Numbered from the stretch's first letter, positions 13,701 to 26,074 are shown. The stretch is 43,368 nt of DNA from Globomyces pollinis-pini (GCA_025399215.1 MU621232.1:1-43368), one strand, 5' to 3'. Notes: generated by a model from the letters alone, not told the origin. A program made the numbers and translations.

Positions 13701-16700
13701 CATCTCATCCTTGTAGCTACTCCGGATTCTATTGAACCATATATTTTAGCTGGTAAAATTGCATTAAACATTATGGGTGTTGGCAATAACAGAACGTATT
13801 ACCTACTCTCTAATTGGACTAGTGAAAATGTGTATCATAGAATCCAAATGATCTACAAGAATACTGAATCTATTTTACGACCTTCACAGCTAGTTGATGC
13901 AACTTTTGTACGTAGTTTTATGGACAGATGGATAGAGCGCCAATTGCCAGTATCACACTTCACTGAAGTCTAATTCATATATAGGAAGCGGTGTATGGGC
14001 TAGATAAAGCATTCCGGTAAAATCACGAAATCTTAACTGTAGAATTGGCAACCTCTTACAACTGAGTCGTGATTACATTCTAGGAAGAGTTGCTACATAT
14101 TGGACGAAATCGAATAATCTACAGCATGTTAGCATCATTTGCCAAGTAAACGTTTTTTTTGCTAATCCTGATAGGAAATTGTGCAAAATTATACTGATGA
14201 ATCAATGGATGAAACCTTGATGGATTTATTGAACACCCTTATATCCTCGTTCTCCACAGTCCGGCTACATAATGTAATGTATTGTTGCTCATCAAATATA
14301 GGTTGCGCAGACGGTTGAAAATTTACTTGCAATTGTCTCAATCTTTTTATGTTACACTACCAAACACTTAGAATGTAAGAAAATCTACTTAATTGACGTT
14401 AGATGCTCTAAAAGTTTACAAGGTTTGCGACATTCTACATCATGTAGTCTTACAAAGTGATTTGGGTTACTATACGAATACAACACAAGCCATTGAATAT
14501 TCCGCCATCCGCAAAATATTTAGTGGTCAGTATTGCGAAAGTGGGTTGGTTATATCATCAGATAAGTTAATCAACAATATTGGGATATTCTTGGTTCAAC
14601 CAGATTTAGATAAAGTTGGAATTCAAAAAGGAAAAGGAAAACAGCAGTCAGTGCCAGTCAAGGAAAAGTTCCAAGATATAATCGATACCTGCATTCAAAC
14701 AAGAAACTATCAAATTGCGTTTCGACTCTTACAACTGTTTTATGAAAATGAGGTACTGGAGAGTATCCCGATTTCGCTAGATAAACAGGCAATGTCAACG
14801 TCACTAATGTATGAATTACTAGAAGGGGTATGCATGTTCAATATTTTCAAACTTTAGTTATTCCACTCCGTTACAATTGATTACGACTATTGTCTGGCGT
14901 GTATGATATCTTTACCGAAAAGTAAAGCAAGTGGACTATTGCAGTCGGGTATCACTTCTGCTGGTCGAGATTATAATCGAATTCAAAGAATAGCCAGAGT
15001 AGGTGCAATCGCTGGAACTCTGTGGAGCCAACGTAGTTTCCAAGTTACATGTTTAGATTTGATTAAGAACTCGCACTGGCAAAATGAATTACAAACGCTA
15101 GGTTTACCAATCATTTTCTAACAATAGAAATTCCTTTTGAAGATAATATATTCCGAAACAGCACTAATGGAAATACTTCTGCATTGAAAGTCTTAGTACC
15201 ATGTCTTTTGTACCAAACTCGACATGATTTAGAATTGGTTTTAGACTACGGCGAATGTTACTTGCTGGAGCGTATATAGTTTTATGTTGATGAATTTAGC
15301 GGATTTTATTTACTTGGAATATATCAAGCAATTGCTTTCCATCAAACTTGATTTCCCACCACGCGAACAAATATTCAAGAAGGTGAAGCATGCCATTAAT
15401 CAAGTCGCCAATAAGCAAAAGCTAGGCACTTTCTTATTAATTGATTGCTTTGAAAAAGCATCACCTTATGATTATGAATGTAACATCTTATATTAATGTC
15501 AGTATTGCGTTTCATAAATGAAATGGTGTTGGAGTTGGACCCAAATGCAACATCAGTAAAGAAACATTTGATGATGATTGATATTTTACTACAATATACC
15601 CGCACGAGTAAGCCGTCGGAGGTGGAAATGTCATTGTCTTTTGACCTCGATGTTGGTATTGCAAGATTGGAACAATCAATAACATCAGTCTGGAGTCAAG
15701 TAATCGTTTATATTTAAACATGGAAGTATTATGAATACAGGTTTAAACGACTTCCATTCCATCTACTATTGAAGAACCCCGTAGAAATACTGAATATGGA
15801 ATTGGACGAAAGTATGATTAACAGATTATTACCCCTTGCTCGGGTTCTAAACTACCCTACAGAAAAGGTGTATGAATCGCTTATTCACAAGTCTATTGAG
15901 GTTCTGGTATGTGTATTCCCTGTTAATAGACAGAAAATTCAGTTGAATTCAAAATCCAGTGTTGTTTTAAGTTTCTCATCTTTCAAACCTTGGATAAACA
16001 AGTTGAATGACTACGAATTGGCAATTAGGACAACAGTGTTTGTAGCGGGAAATTATCCAAGAGGGGAAGACCGAATTTTGGCTTACAAATTGGCATTAGA
16101 ATTTGCAGAGAGGTGGAGGAATTCTTTACAACAGCAAGAAGTATGCTTGAAGTGAATATTTACAATAGAATTCTGCAAGTTTAGAGAAAGCTAGAACTGG
16201 CTGGAAAAACGTGAAATCGTTGCTTTCGATTGCCGAAACCGAGCATATGCTACAAACACATAATCTACAGCAATTAGACAAATATGTTACAAAACCATAT
16301 CAACTTGTATCTCAATTATTAACGCCGAATCCCACACAACCTTCAATTGAAGGTTTTAAATAACGTATTTTAATTAGTAGTTTCTGTTTATCATCAACTA
16401 GCAGAATATGTGTCAAGCAGAAACGACATTAACCTTGAAAATTTGAAAGCATTGTTGATTCAGGTATCTTTATGACGTTGACAATAGCAATTATTAACAT
16501 CTACACAAGAGGTGAGTAAATCCCTGTACTTATCTGGTAGCGGCATAATGACTGTTTGATACAAGATCAAATTATGTTCATATGCTACAACAAGTGGGTT
16601 TGGGCAGTTAAGCTATTGTACATTTTTTCTCAACAGGTTAGCTGAATGTCAACTATAACCTTTCTAGCCGGCTCATAAAGCATCTACTATTGCTAAAGTT

Positions 16701-17867
16701 CGTGCACTTTCTATTGCATTAAGAATACAATCAAGATGGCCACTAGAATATCCAGTAGACCATTGTAGAATTAGGTAAAAAAACTCGAATTATAACATAC
16801 AATTGAAGAAAGGAGTTGCTTGTGATGTTATATATGGTTGATTTTGAGGATCTGGGAACTCCTAATTCCATCTTACATTTTGACTCTATTGATAAGCATG
16901 CATTGGCTAAATCATTGTGGGTATCCGCCAGAGACAATGTAACTGTAAATTCTTGGCTTCGATTGAATTTTTAGGGACTTAGAGTCATCGTTAAGTTATG
17001 TCTGGACTATGAAATATTTGACAAAGATTTGTGGAAGAATTCTCTGGAAAAATTATTACAGAAAGGGGATGTAATTGTTTTATCTAAAAATAGTACTGCT
17101 ACCTGTTAAGAACTTTAAAGTCGATTTTAGAAAAAGAAGAAACAGCGTCATGGAATTTCTTGGAAGCACTTCTAACGCAATGTCTTTTATGTTGGTTTAC
17201 GGGATTTTCGAATCATCAGCCAAACAAATTAGTCTCTGAGGGATACACCACAGAATTTTACTTTGAAATGGTGGAATATTTGTACACATCCCAAAGGTTA
17301 ATCAATCCATTCAATCCAGAAATGATTAATGTTTTTGAAAAATGGATGAACAAGACCAGCATTGATGATCATGGTTCAATCACATTGCTTTTGGGGCTCT
17401 ACGGGATTGCAAAAGGATCTTCAAAACACTTTGAGGTATATTCTTGTCTTTAATTTACCAAGGCCTACCTTGAAACTCAAGAAGAAGGAAAATTAGTTAG
17501 TATTCTAGAAACTTTTGAAGAGCACTCATCAAGTTGCCTAAACACTCCTTTAACTGAAATCCAAGAAATGGTATTTGACAAAGTCTTTAGCACATTAAAT
17601 ACAACAAGTCAGTTTGAAATGATTGGAAAAAGTAGATTTATGGATAGATTTGTCAAATATTTAATTGAGAAAGATTGCATTGTGAATCTTCTTGGTGGTT
17701 GTTTAAAGGCAAATCGAATTTCTGAAGGTTTGAAGCTAATCAAGTTATATACAAAGGTATATGCAACAACGGTGGATTGGTCACTTTCTGATGACGAGCT
17801 GGTTAAGGTATGGTTGTTTCACTCACTTTAGGCTTTTTATGAAAAATTGACTGTTGCTATTGAATAG
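10710..17867 (+). CDS. KNTC1: Kinetochore-associated protein 1 (Rod), RZZ complex
   Basis: Rod is the large scaffold of the Rod-Zw10-Zwilch (RZZ) complex of the kinetochore corona, which recruits Mad1-Mad2, Spindly and dynein. I place 33 exons coding for 2082 aa (human about 2209). Introns: 10930-10955, 11137-11164, 11280-11305, 11415-11447, 11602-11632, 11970-11993, 12066-12090, 12802-12826, 13062-13090, 13222-13250, 13440-13467, 13688-13716, 13950-13984, 14017-14042, 14146-14174, 14274-14301, 14375-14402, 14828-14857, 15102-15127, 15257-15299, 15480-15502, 15700-15726, 16141-16168, 16353-16377, 16464-16487, 16537-16565, 16637-16667, 16775-16808, 16939-16974, 17071-17093, 17436-17462 and 17808-17831. 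An N-terminal beta-propeller-like part is followed by the long helical Rod repeats. Rod-like landmarks in the right order are DLACLLWARHH (near residue 486), RIQAPELIPNTIEK (671), RKMIQGYGINSFN (775), RLPFHLLLK (1468) and KLCLDYEIFDKDLW (1815). The start could instead be ATG 10652, but that frame closes after 28 codons unless spliced. Confidence 0.9.
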
Positions 17868-18050
17868 TTTTATAAAGTTGAAGATTAGTATTTCAGTTAT
17901 GATATTTTTGAGCACTTGGAAATTATTTAATCATCTGCAAACTTAATTACATTTTCAAATTTTATACGCATTTTTTGTGAGTTTGGAACATGGTATGTGA
18001 TTATGTGATTTATTAAGATGAAAAAATAAGCAACTTCGCGTTTAAGTAAT

Positions 18051-19367
18051 ATGCAATCACACCACTCATCGTTTTCTTCAAACCGAAAAGAGCATAATAG
18101 TTTATGGGATTTAGCAGCTTCCGAAATTGTAACTAAAGTTACAAAGAAGGATAATAATAATTTAATGGCAGATGAAAACCTAGCAATCCAAAGAAATTTC
18201 AAAGCAGGAGTGAAATCTACTATACCTGCTGTACTTTCAGTTAAGATAAAAAAACTATCCATTGATAAAGAGAAATTATCTCAGGTTCGATTTATTCTAC
18301 TTATTGGTAGCAAGGGATCTACTATGAAAGTGTGTACTGTAATGTCATCAACAGGAATTTTTTATCCAAGACGACTGGTCTGATTGTATTTAATTAAATT
18401 TTTAGTGAAGCGAATACCAAAAGGTAGCGCTACTTTCAATCAAGTCAAACATTTCGCAGTGAATGTAATTTTACATGAATATTTACGCAAAATAGATAGT
18501 AGATAATAGATCGCACCCTCATAATCTGGTGAGGATTGATATTGTCGGTGTTGGCCGAGAAAATAAGGAATATGATATTGGTGCAATATTATTTCATCTT
18601 CATGATATCATTAAAGGATCACCAAGTTCTGGGGAATATGGAATAAATGGCCAACACACTATCGTAGGTTTTGTATCAATGGAAATAACATCAAACTATG
18701 GGTCTTTTGGATATGGATACTCAAATCAGGTACTGAAGGAGGAATTTCTGACCTAAATAGTTGAGCGAAGAAGATTATACCAATGATGAACTTATACAGT
18801 ACAGCTTGTTGCCCAGAATCAACCCGCCCAATGAAGATTGTGAATATGGAGAGATAGTGGTGAGAAGTCAGGCCATAGCCCATCCAAGTTTCATCCCATT
18901 TGAAAAGCAAGTGTTCTTAAGTCATGGAAAAGATCTTCAATCTCAGTTACAAGAAATATCCGAAACTTTATATAAACCAAAGAGTTTCTCGGAATCAACA
19001 AACAGAATTAAATCTTTCTTGGAAAAGGTATCGAATTTTCAAAAACTAATTACAATAGTATTACGAAATCAACGATCGAGCTTCAAGATTAACAGCGTTG
19101 CACAACCATTTGCAGCAAAACCAACAAGTAATCCAATCGATATTAACACTTGCCCAGCGATCCGAGAATGTTCCTGTCAAACCTGATGACATACAAGATG
19201 TAGAATATCCTTCAACATCTTACATCAAGTATTTACAGCCATTATCGGCCATCCAAGAACCAGTATATGAACATAGTACTTATAGAAATACTATGGCTGG
19301 GAAACTGACACTAACACCTCAATTTAAAATTATTCACTCGGTTGAGGATCCAAGTCCATTAGACTAA
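18051..19367 (+). CDS. C2 domain protein resembling CATSPERT/C2CD6
   Basis: Six exons: 18051-18284, 18311-18377, 18406-18464, 18496-18729, 18761-19027 and 19059-19367; introns are 26, 28, 31, 31 and 31 nt (389 aa). Residues about 60-230 look like a C2 beta-sandwich (PAVLSVKIKKLSID; ATFNQVKHFAVN; NLVRIDIVGV; YDIGAILFHLHDIIKG). The end of this domain, MEITSNYGSFGYGYSNQL, closely resembles what I remember of human C2CD6/ALS2CR11 (CATSPERT, the targeting subunit of the CatSper channel), and the upstream strands align without gaps. The second half is a linker with a predicted helix (LTALHNHLQQNQQVIQSIL). Its convergent neighbour is the flagellar gene DRC3, 48 bp away. A role in the flagellar membrane is inferred. 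The family assignment rests on memory only. Confidence 0.6.
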
Positions 19368-19415
19368 TGATCGTAATATAAGCGTATTTTACAATTTCAA
19401 TACAAAAAAAGTTTA

Positions 19416-21200
19416 TTAATACGAATTCTCTTCTGCAAAATCAATTTCAGCGTGACATTTTCCAAGTAATGCAATAATTTCTCCTACCCGATCACGGTTT
19501 CTCTTCACCTCGGCAGCATATTTTTGCTTGATGACAGTTTCTTGATCTTTAGCCACACCAGTAACAAGTGAGTCTTCCTGTTGATCCAATTTGGATAATC
19601 GGAAATCATGTGCAGAGTTGATTGCATTGATTAATACATCTTTATCGCTCATAATCTAGTATTATTTAATGTTAAATATACATACATCCCTAATTTCATC
19701 ATCGATTTCTTCAATGTCTCCCTTATTGAATCGTTCGTACATGACCATTATGGCTTCTGAAAACTTTTCCAAGAATTCCGTTTCAATTTCCCTTAACCGC
19801 GCCAGAGATGTTTGTCCACATTCATTTATGGCATTACATAATTCGGTATAGTTTCGTTCAAATTCTTTTATAACTTCCTCAAACTGTTCGACAATGACCA
19901 TTTCAGCACCCATCAAGAAATCAGACAGTGTTTGCGTTATTTCTCGTAGTTCTTTGACTGCATCATCAACCTCTTTAGGGTTTCTAGAATTTTGAACTAT
20001 TCGAAGCAACTGAATTTTTAGAATTGCGTATATACCTCTTTCTTTTTATGATAGAATTCTGTAAGCTTTTCTAGGCACTGCTCATCACTGGCATTCTTTA
20101 CTTCATTCATACATTGTTCAATCATTGAGCATTCATCTTGCTTTTCCTGAGACTTTTTCAATACAAAATGTTTTAATTCTTTCACAACGATTTCAAATTT
20201 AGCACGAAATTCTTCCTTCATGTCAATTACTATTGCAGGGGCGATTGGAACCAATTTTTTAAAATCTGCATCTTCATCAAACATTCTATCAAATAACGTG
20301 TCAATGTACAATATATGAGCTTTCTAAAAATGAATAGAATATCAATGATTCAAACGTTATTCAAGTTATCAATCTCCATCTGTTTTCGAATATTCTCCTT
20401 TTTAGCCAAATTCGTTTTTTCATCTTCCTCTTGAGATATTATTGAATCTATATATTTTTCACTTGCAATGGCAATCTGTTTGGTTAATAATTTTAGTTGT
20501 TACAGATTCTTGGTCAATTAATCGATAATCTAGGTATTTCAAGTGTCTGAAATGTGCTAGACAGTATGATTTATAGTGAGGAAGTTTGCAAACTGCATTC
20601 CCAGTAAGATTTAATACGCTTAATTGTTCAAATTTCATCAAATCATTCAACTACTTTCAGTATGATATGTAATACCCCTTCCATCACAGTAATATTATTA
20701 TTTCCAATTGAAAATACTTGAAGATTCACTAAATCATCCAAACCTTGAATTGTAGAAATTCTATTATTGAATAGTGTTAAATCTGTCAACTTTGTCAATC
20801 CTTCTAATCCTTCAATTTCCGTGATATTATTGAATGACAAATCTAATGATAAATTCTCATCGAGATACCTAGCCATTGTAGATTTTTTAAGAAGTTGATG
20901 TTTTCAATCTTCTCGATAATCTTTTTAGGTTAGTAGATTTTGTTTTCTATACATTGTTATCCAATTGCAATTTCACGATATTCTCGTAAATCCATAAATT
21001 GTCAATCTTTAAAATGTCTAGGAATTCAATATAATTTTCGTATGTTTACTTTTGTAATCTAAACGTAGACTAATCACTTCTTCAGGATCAACACCTTCTT
21101 TCTTTGCAATTTCTGCAATTTCTGGATTTAATTGCTCGTTTATTGCTTTTTTGATTAATTCCTCATCAATAACTGTTGGTTCAATGGTTGAATAACTCAT
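19416..21200 (-). CDS. DRC3: Dynein regulatory complex subunit 3 (LRRC48)
   Basis: DRC3 is part of the nexin-dynein regulatory complex of motile 9+2 axonemes. Nine exons: 21200-21050, 21017-20953, 20920-20869, 20842-20676, 20650-20504, 20475-20356, 20323-20036, 20009-19686 and 19655-19416, giving 517 aa (human about 523). The start MSYSTIEPTVIDEELIKKA matches the family N-terminus. The leucine-rich repeats follow (KIDNLWIYENIVKLQLDNN; DLSFNNITEIEGLEGL; LTLFNNRISTIQGL; FSIGNNNI), then the LRR cap KYLDYRLID and a long coiled coil with LMGAEMVIVEQFEEVIKEFE. The end, SDKDVLINAINSAHDFRLSK then LDQQEDSLV, is a strong DRC3 signature. Its presence is good evidence for a flagellated stage. In the minus direction an AATAAA overlaps the stop codon (19412-19417). 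Confidence 0.95.
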
Positions 21201-21263
21201 TGATGTGTAAAAAACACGAAAAACAAACCTCAAGAGCATAATTGGTCGTTTTTTCGACATTTT

Positions 21264-21701
21264 ACAACCCAGTATATTCATTGCATTGAATGTAAACCAA
21301 GACAAAAATGATATTTTGGAACATATTTCAAATGTGGACTACAATGAAAGATACTTTGAAATTCACTCCATTTTAGTTTCTCAACTAAGCTGTTTGGAGG
21401 AGTTGTATAATATGTACACTTGCAAGTTGATTAATGAGAAGTTGGTTTATGAAAGATTTCTTTCCATTTATGATTGCCATTGACAACCCAGTATATTCAT
21501 TGCATTGAATGTAAACCAAGACAAAAATGATATTTTGGAACATATTTCAAATGTGGACTACAATGAAAGATACTTTGAAATTCACTCCATTTTAGTTTCT
21601 CAACTAAGCTGTTTGGAGGAGTTGTATAATATGTACACTTGCAAGTTGATTAATGAGAAGTTGGTTTATGAAAGATTTCTTTCCATTTATGATTGCCATT
21701 G
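21264..21701 (+). repeat. Perfect 219-bp tandem duplication
   Basis: Two directly adjacent copies (21264-21482 and 21483-21701) of a 219-bp unit that I read as identical base for base; three further bases of a third unit follow. Each copy contains the same open frame of about 65 codons closed by TGA (to 21483 and 21702), with residues such as SILVSQLSCLEELYNMYTCK. There is no ATG near its beginning. A 30-nt intron-like segment (GTATATTC to CCAAG, 21272-21301 in copy one) could precede the frame as a spliced last exon. I do not recognise the peptide. Because 219 is a multiple of three, it would also be phase-neutral if transcribed. It is a recent duplication or an assembly artefact. Confidence 0.9.
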
Positions 21702-21702
21702 A

Positions 21703-22940
21703 CAGTGGTTGCAATTGGTAATAGAGTAAATTCACATATAATGAGGAAAAAAGTAACTTGGTGCTTGGTGTAAGAATCGGTGTTACGGACAGATAATACG
21801 ATAAGTGAGCAAGAAATAACTACAAATTTGAACTTGTGCTTTTATCAATTACTATAACCACAAACTGTTGTGGATATAGTGACACGGCCACAAACCCCAA
21901 CGGGACGCGAAATCAGCAATAACAGTCCAAACCTCGTTGAGCTGCTTACAGTCCTTCTATCCGTTCTATTTCACCAACAACTGCTATGTGATATATCTTT
22001 AAAAAAATGTTAGATAGCTGGATTCGGAGACTCCTTTTTAGACCTCCACAGAAAGTAAAGGTTTATGGTAATACATTATAGTATTGTTTTTCAGTTGGTG
22101 TTGCGAGTGGTTGTTCCTCTCACTTCCCTCATCAGAAACAAAGACCGACTATAAGATAAAGATCATGTTATAGCCTATAACATAATGTAAAGTAATTAAC
22201 CCCCTGTCAAAAGCAAACTCATCCACAGATCAGCCTTGGTTTGTGGCTTTCCATTATGCACTGATCAGAGTATAGCCAAATTAAAACTATGTTTACAGCA
22301 ATTAAAGATCCTTCACGTAATATCCACCAGCGTTATCGTTCCGCATGATATTTTTTCGATTTGGACTTACAAAATGGTTAAATGAAGACCAAAATTGCGG
22401 AGTCAAAGGGAATCCAAAGCTACACGTGGAAAAAGATGTGGGAATATTACTGTCCAAAACAGTGCAATGGTAGCACTATGATAATCACTATAAACGTGAA
22501 ATAGTCGGTCATCTCCAAGGTTAAATGAGTAAGTTTCAAGTGGAATAAAGATTGACCGTGCACCCCAGCCCAAGGGTAAATAAAGAAGAACCAACCGAGA
22601 AAACGGGACAAAGGATACTGTGTGAGAACCTAATAGGGAGCCGGACAAAGTTAGAATAAGTACAAAGTACGGTCAATGTGGTAATTTGATAAGACAAAGA
22701 CATGACAAAAGGCCAGTTAGTTGACGAGCAACAGGACATGACAGTCTTTCTCGTGATAACTTCAATGAACAAATCATCCACTGGTCTTCTTATCAATAAT
22801 TAGCCAAACAGAACAGGGTTTGAAACACAAATAAAGATTGATTGGGTGTGAACTTCCATGTTAACGGTGGCGTTGTGATACATGGAATCTCTAAACAAAA
22901 ATATAAAAAACTAAAACTTTGAATTTTTTATTCAATTCAA
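21703..22940. other. Long intergenic region upstream of the GT2 gene
   Basis: About 1.2 kb without a recognisable conserved gene. It contains a 19-bp inverted repeat with 9-bp arms (22165-22183, ATGTTATAG-C-CTATAACAT) and one candidate micro-ORF (see 22007-22154). Minus-strand open frames between 22403 and 22796 show no family resemblance, no splice-rescued continuation and unusual Cys/Thr-rich composition. I take this as promoter/leader sequence of the glycosyltransferase gene, perhaps with an unrecognised RNA gene. Confidence 0.45.
22007..22154 (+). CDS. Candidate 35-aa spliced micro-ORF
   Basis: ATG at 22007 opens 16 codons (MLDSWIRRLLFRPPQK). They are followed by a GTAAAG donor and, 40 nt later, a TTTTTCAG acceptor (intron 22055-22094). 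The second exon continues 19 codons to TAA at 22154 (LVLRVVVPLTSLIRNKDRL). The result is a basic, amphipathic, hydrophobic peptide that could be a tiny membrane or mitochondrial protein. I do not recognise it. Chance occurrence is quite possible, since such short ORFs with GT/AG pairs are common in AT-rich DNA. Confidence 0.25.
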
Positions 22941-24751
22941 ATGGAAGTCATCAATTCTCAACGTCCGGATACTATCTCGTCTAATGAGGATGGATCTGTT
23001 TGTTTTGCTGAAGATAGCGCAGTTGCTTTGTCAGAAGTCACTGCTCATGGAGAGTCTTTACGTAGTGGGGTGTACGTTCTCCAATCAAATACAAATGCTC
23101 CTAAATCCACTCACATTCAGGTCGTCTACCCTGAGCTGGATCAGGAACAAATGCAACAATTGGCTAATGAACATGAAATCATTCTTCCTGTTGCTCCAAA
23201 TGATACTGAAAAGTTGGCCTACGTCAAAACAAACTCTGGACTACTTCTAGGATATCTCTTTTTCTCTCTGGTGTGCGTAACTGCTGGAATGTGGCTCTTT
23301 GCACTTTGTTCACCTTATTTCTATGGCTTTGGTATTTTCAATGTCTATATGATGGTCTATTTGACTCTTTCCTATTACACAGGGCTATCCGGGGATGATT
23401 ATGATTTCGAATATCATGACCAACTTAAAACCCGCGAAATTAAAGACCATCCTTCGGTCGATATTTATTTACCTACTGTAACCAATTATAATTAACCATT
23501 AGTGTGGAGAACCATTGGTAGTGTTACAAAACACCTATGAACATGTCAAAAGAATAGATTGGCCAAATTTGAGAGTATGGGTCCTTGATGATGGTGCAAA
23601 GGATGCTGTACAAGCTTTGGCTTCTGAATATAAATTCAACTACATCAGACGTCCTGATCGTCCACATTTAAAGAAAGCTGGAAACCTTCGATATGCGTTT
23701 TCTCAAACTGATGGAGAATACTACATGATTCTGGACGCAGATTTTTGTCCTCGTGCTGATATAATCAAGGAAATGATGCCTATTTTGATTAATGATCCCG
23801 AAGTCGCTATTTTACAGACCCCTCAATATTTCCGCGTTCGTAATGATCAATCTTGGGTCGAACAAGGTTTTTAAATAGTCATTTTAATGGTAGGTGCTGG
23901 ATTGATTCAAGAGTTGTTTTACCGAGTCATTGAAACGAAATATAACAGATTTGGATCTTCTATCTGTGTTGGAACTTCTGCTATTTATCGCCGACAGGCA
24001 CTCAAGGCCTTTGGTGGTGTTGCTGAAATTGAGCACTCTGAAGATGTTCATACTGGATTTAATGTCATGGCTGATGGTTGGAAGGTAAGCGTTACGGAAT
24101 AATTGATTGTAGGTTGAATATTTGCCGCTATGTTTATCCATGGGTGTGTGCCCTGGAGATTTAAAAACATTCTTCAATCAGCAATATCGTTGGGCTTCAG
24201 GTTCGGCTACTCTTGTTCTTACAAAACGTTTCTGGAAGTCTAGCTTGACTATTTCACAAAAGCTATGCTTTACTTGTGGTATGTTATATTACTTTGCATC
24301 CGCAATGGAGCAGATTATTATCCCACTCCCAGGGATTTTACTTACCTTTCTTCTACCCAATCTGGTAAGATGGTACAATGTGTTATTTGCAATCCCAAGT
24401 TTGTTTGTTGCAACTCTTTGTTTCTGGGCCTGGTCACGTCACTCTTACAAAATCCAAGTACTGAAAGTGCAGATTGTTCAGGCATACGCCCATATGTTTG
24501 CTATAAAGGACAGTATTTTGGGAACTGAACAAGGCTGGGTTGTCTCTGGTGGTGCAAAGGTGTCTGGACAGACTAGGTTCACACAGGCTAGAACTGTCTG
24601 TATGGTTTATGTATCCACAACCCTATTGCTATTATTCGGGGGATCGGTTTGGCAATCATTTTATTACCCATTCTATGATTTTATTCCTTCATGTTTGTTA
24701 GGTCTGTTGCAATTGTATCTTTGCGTTCAGTTCATGATGAATTGGGATTAA
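22941..24751 (+). CDS. Processive GT2 beta-glycosyltransferase (cellulose synthase/Tft1-like)
   Basis: Membrane glycosyltransferase of family GT2 that would polymerise a beta-linked glucan from UDP-sugar and extrude it across the plasma membrane. Four exons, 22941-23477, 23503-23866, 23894-24084 and 24113-24751, with introns of 25, 27 and 28 nt, give 576 aa. Two membrane segments (about 95-145) precede the catalytic loop. The family motifs are all present: VDIYLPTCGEP, DDG (208-210), DAD (257-259), HSED (348-351) and QQYRW (387-391). Several membrane helices follow (from about 410 to the end). The first 90 residues are hydrophilic and unique. There is no PilZ domain. The closest remembered groups are bacterial BcsA-like and fungal Tft1/cellulose-synthase-like enzymes; the polymer made cannot be read from the sequence. 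Confidence 0.85.
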
Positions 24752-24887
24752 GACCTTGTTTTTAGTTACATGTGATTCATATCATTTCTATCCATTTGAA
24801 ATAAATAGTTTGTTTAAGATTTATTTAATTTTTCTTGTTCGCATCTTGACTTCAAATACAAGGCAGAAAAAAATTTTCCCTGTGAAA

Positions 24888-25971
24888 ATGGTTCGTATCT
24901 TGGTCCCAGTTAAAAGAGTTATCGATTATGCAGTCAAAATTCGTGTAGTTGGAGGAAAAGTAGAGACTGCAAATGTTAAAGTAATATCTAAAAAGTTTTG
25001 GGATGGTATCATCCATTCGAATAGACTCATCTTAACACTCATTCATCCAAATTCATAATCTAAGTCCTACTAATGGTTTCTAGCATTCTATGAACCCATT
25101 CGATGAAATTGCAATTGAAGAAGCAATTCGCTTGAAGGAAAAGAAAGTTGGCAAGGAAGTGATGTAAAAATGATTTTGAATTAATTTCTAGTGCTATTAC
25201 TGTTGGACCACTTAAAAGCCAAGAGACTTTACGTACTGCCCTTGCATTAGGAGCCGATAAAGCTGTTCACATTGAAGTTGCTGAAGGTCAAGAAGTCCCA
25301 CCACTTCAAGTAATCACGACATATAATTTTATTGCTAGGTTGCAAAACTATTGAAGGCATACTCTGATAAACTCAAACCTGATTTGGTGATTCTTGGAAA
25401 ACAAGCTATTGATGACGATTCAAATCAAACTGGTCAAATGCTTGCTGGACTACTAAAATGGCCACAGGTACTTAACATATCAATCGAAGCTTTACACAGT
25501 ATAATTATTTATTCCACATTACCATCAATTTTTTTTAAATCACATGATACTATGTTGAAGAGTTGTTTTTAATCACATTAGGCCACATTTGCTTCCAAGG
25601 TAGAATTGAATGGAAAGACTGCTACTGTTACCCGTGAAATTGACGGTGGTCTTGAAGTCTTGGAAACTCAATTACCAGCCATTTTAACCACTGATTTGCG
25701 ATTGAATACTCCTAGATTTGCAGCATTACCAAACATTATGAAAGCCAAGAAAAAGCCAATTGAAAAGTTATCCGCAAAAGATTTAGGTGTTGACATTACC
25801 CCAACTCTTGTAATTGGTTTTTGATTTGTTAAACTATTAGACAACTGTCTCTGTGACCGAACCACCTGCTCGTGTCGGAGGCGGAAAAGTTGCAAGCGTT
25901 GATGAAGTAAGTTAAAAAGATAATTGATTTTCTAGTTAATTCAAAAATTGAAAGCTGCAAGTGTAATTTAG
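24888..25971 (+). CDS. ETFB: Electron transfer flavoprotein subunit beta
   Basis: Mitochondrial ETF-beta, with ETF-alpha, passes electrons from acyl-CoA dehydrogenases to ETF:ubiquinone oxidoreductase. Seven exons: 24888-24980, 25084-25163, 25192-25309, 25339-25467, 25582-25809, 25841-25906 and 25936-25971, giving 249 aa. Introns one and four are long for this genome (103 and 114 nt); the others are 28-31 nt. Landmarks are [84 protein letters not shown] and [13 protein letters not shown]. The product ends [11 protein letters not shown]. An open frame extends upstream of the ATG, but the family N-terminus begins at this Met. The presence of ETF implies mitochondrial beta-oxidation. Confidence 0.95.
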
Positions 25972-26074
25972 ATGAATTCAATAAATTTCACAGTTTTCGA
26001 CTTTCTGATATGGATTAGTTTCGAGAGTTAAAATAGTTTATTATAGAAGATGTCGTTCTTGGAAAAACGGCATT

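Noticed and set aside
22403..22796. Overlapping minus-strand ORFs of 81 and 86 codons
   Set aside because: No motif, no homology recognised and two frames equally open; treated as non-coding.
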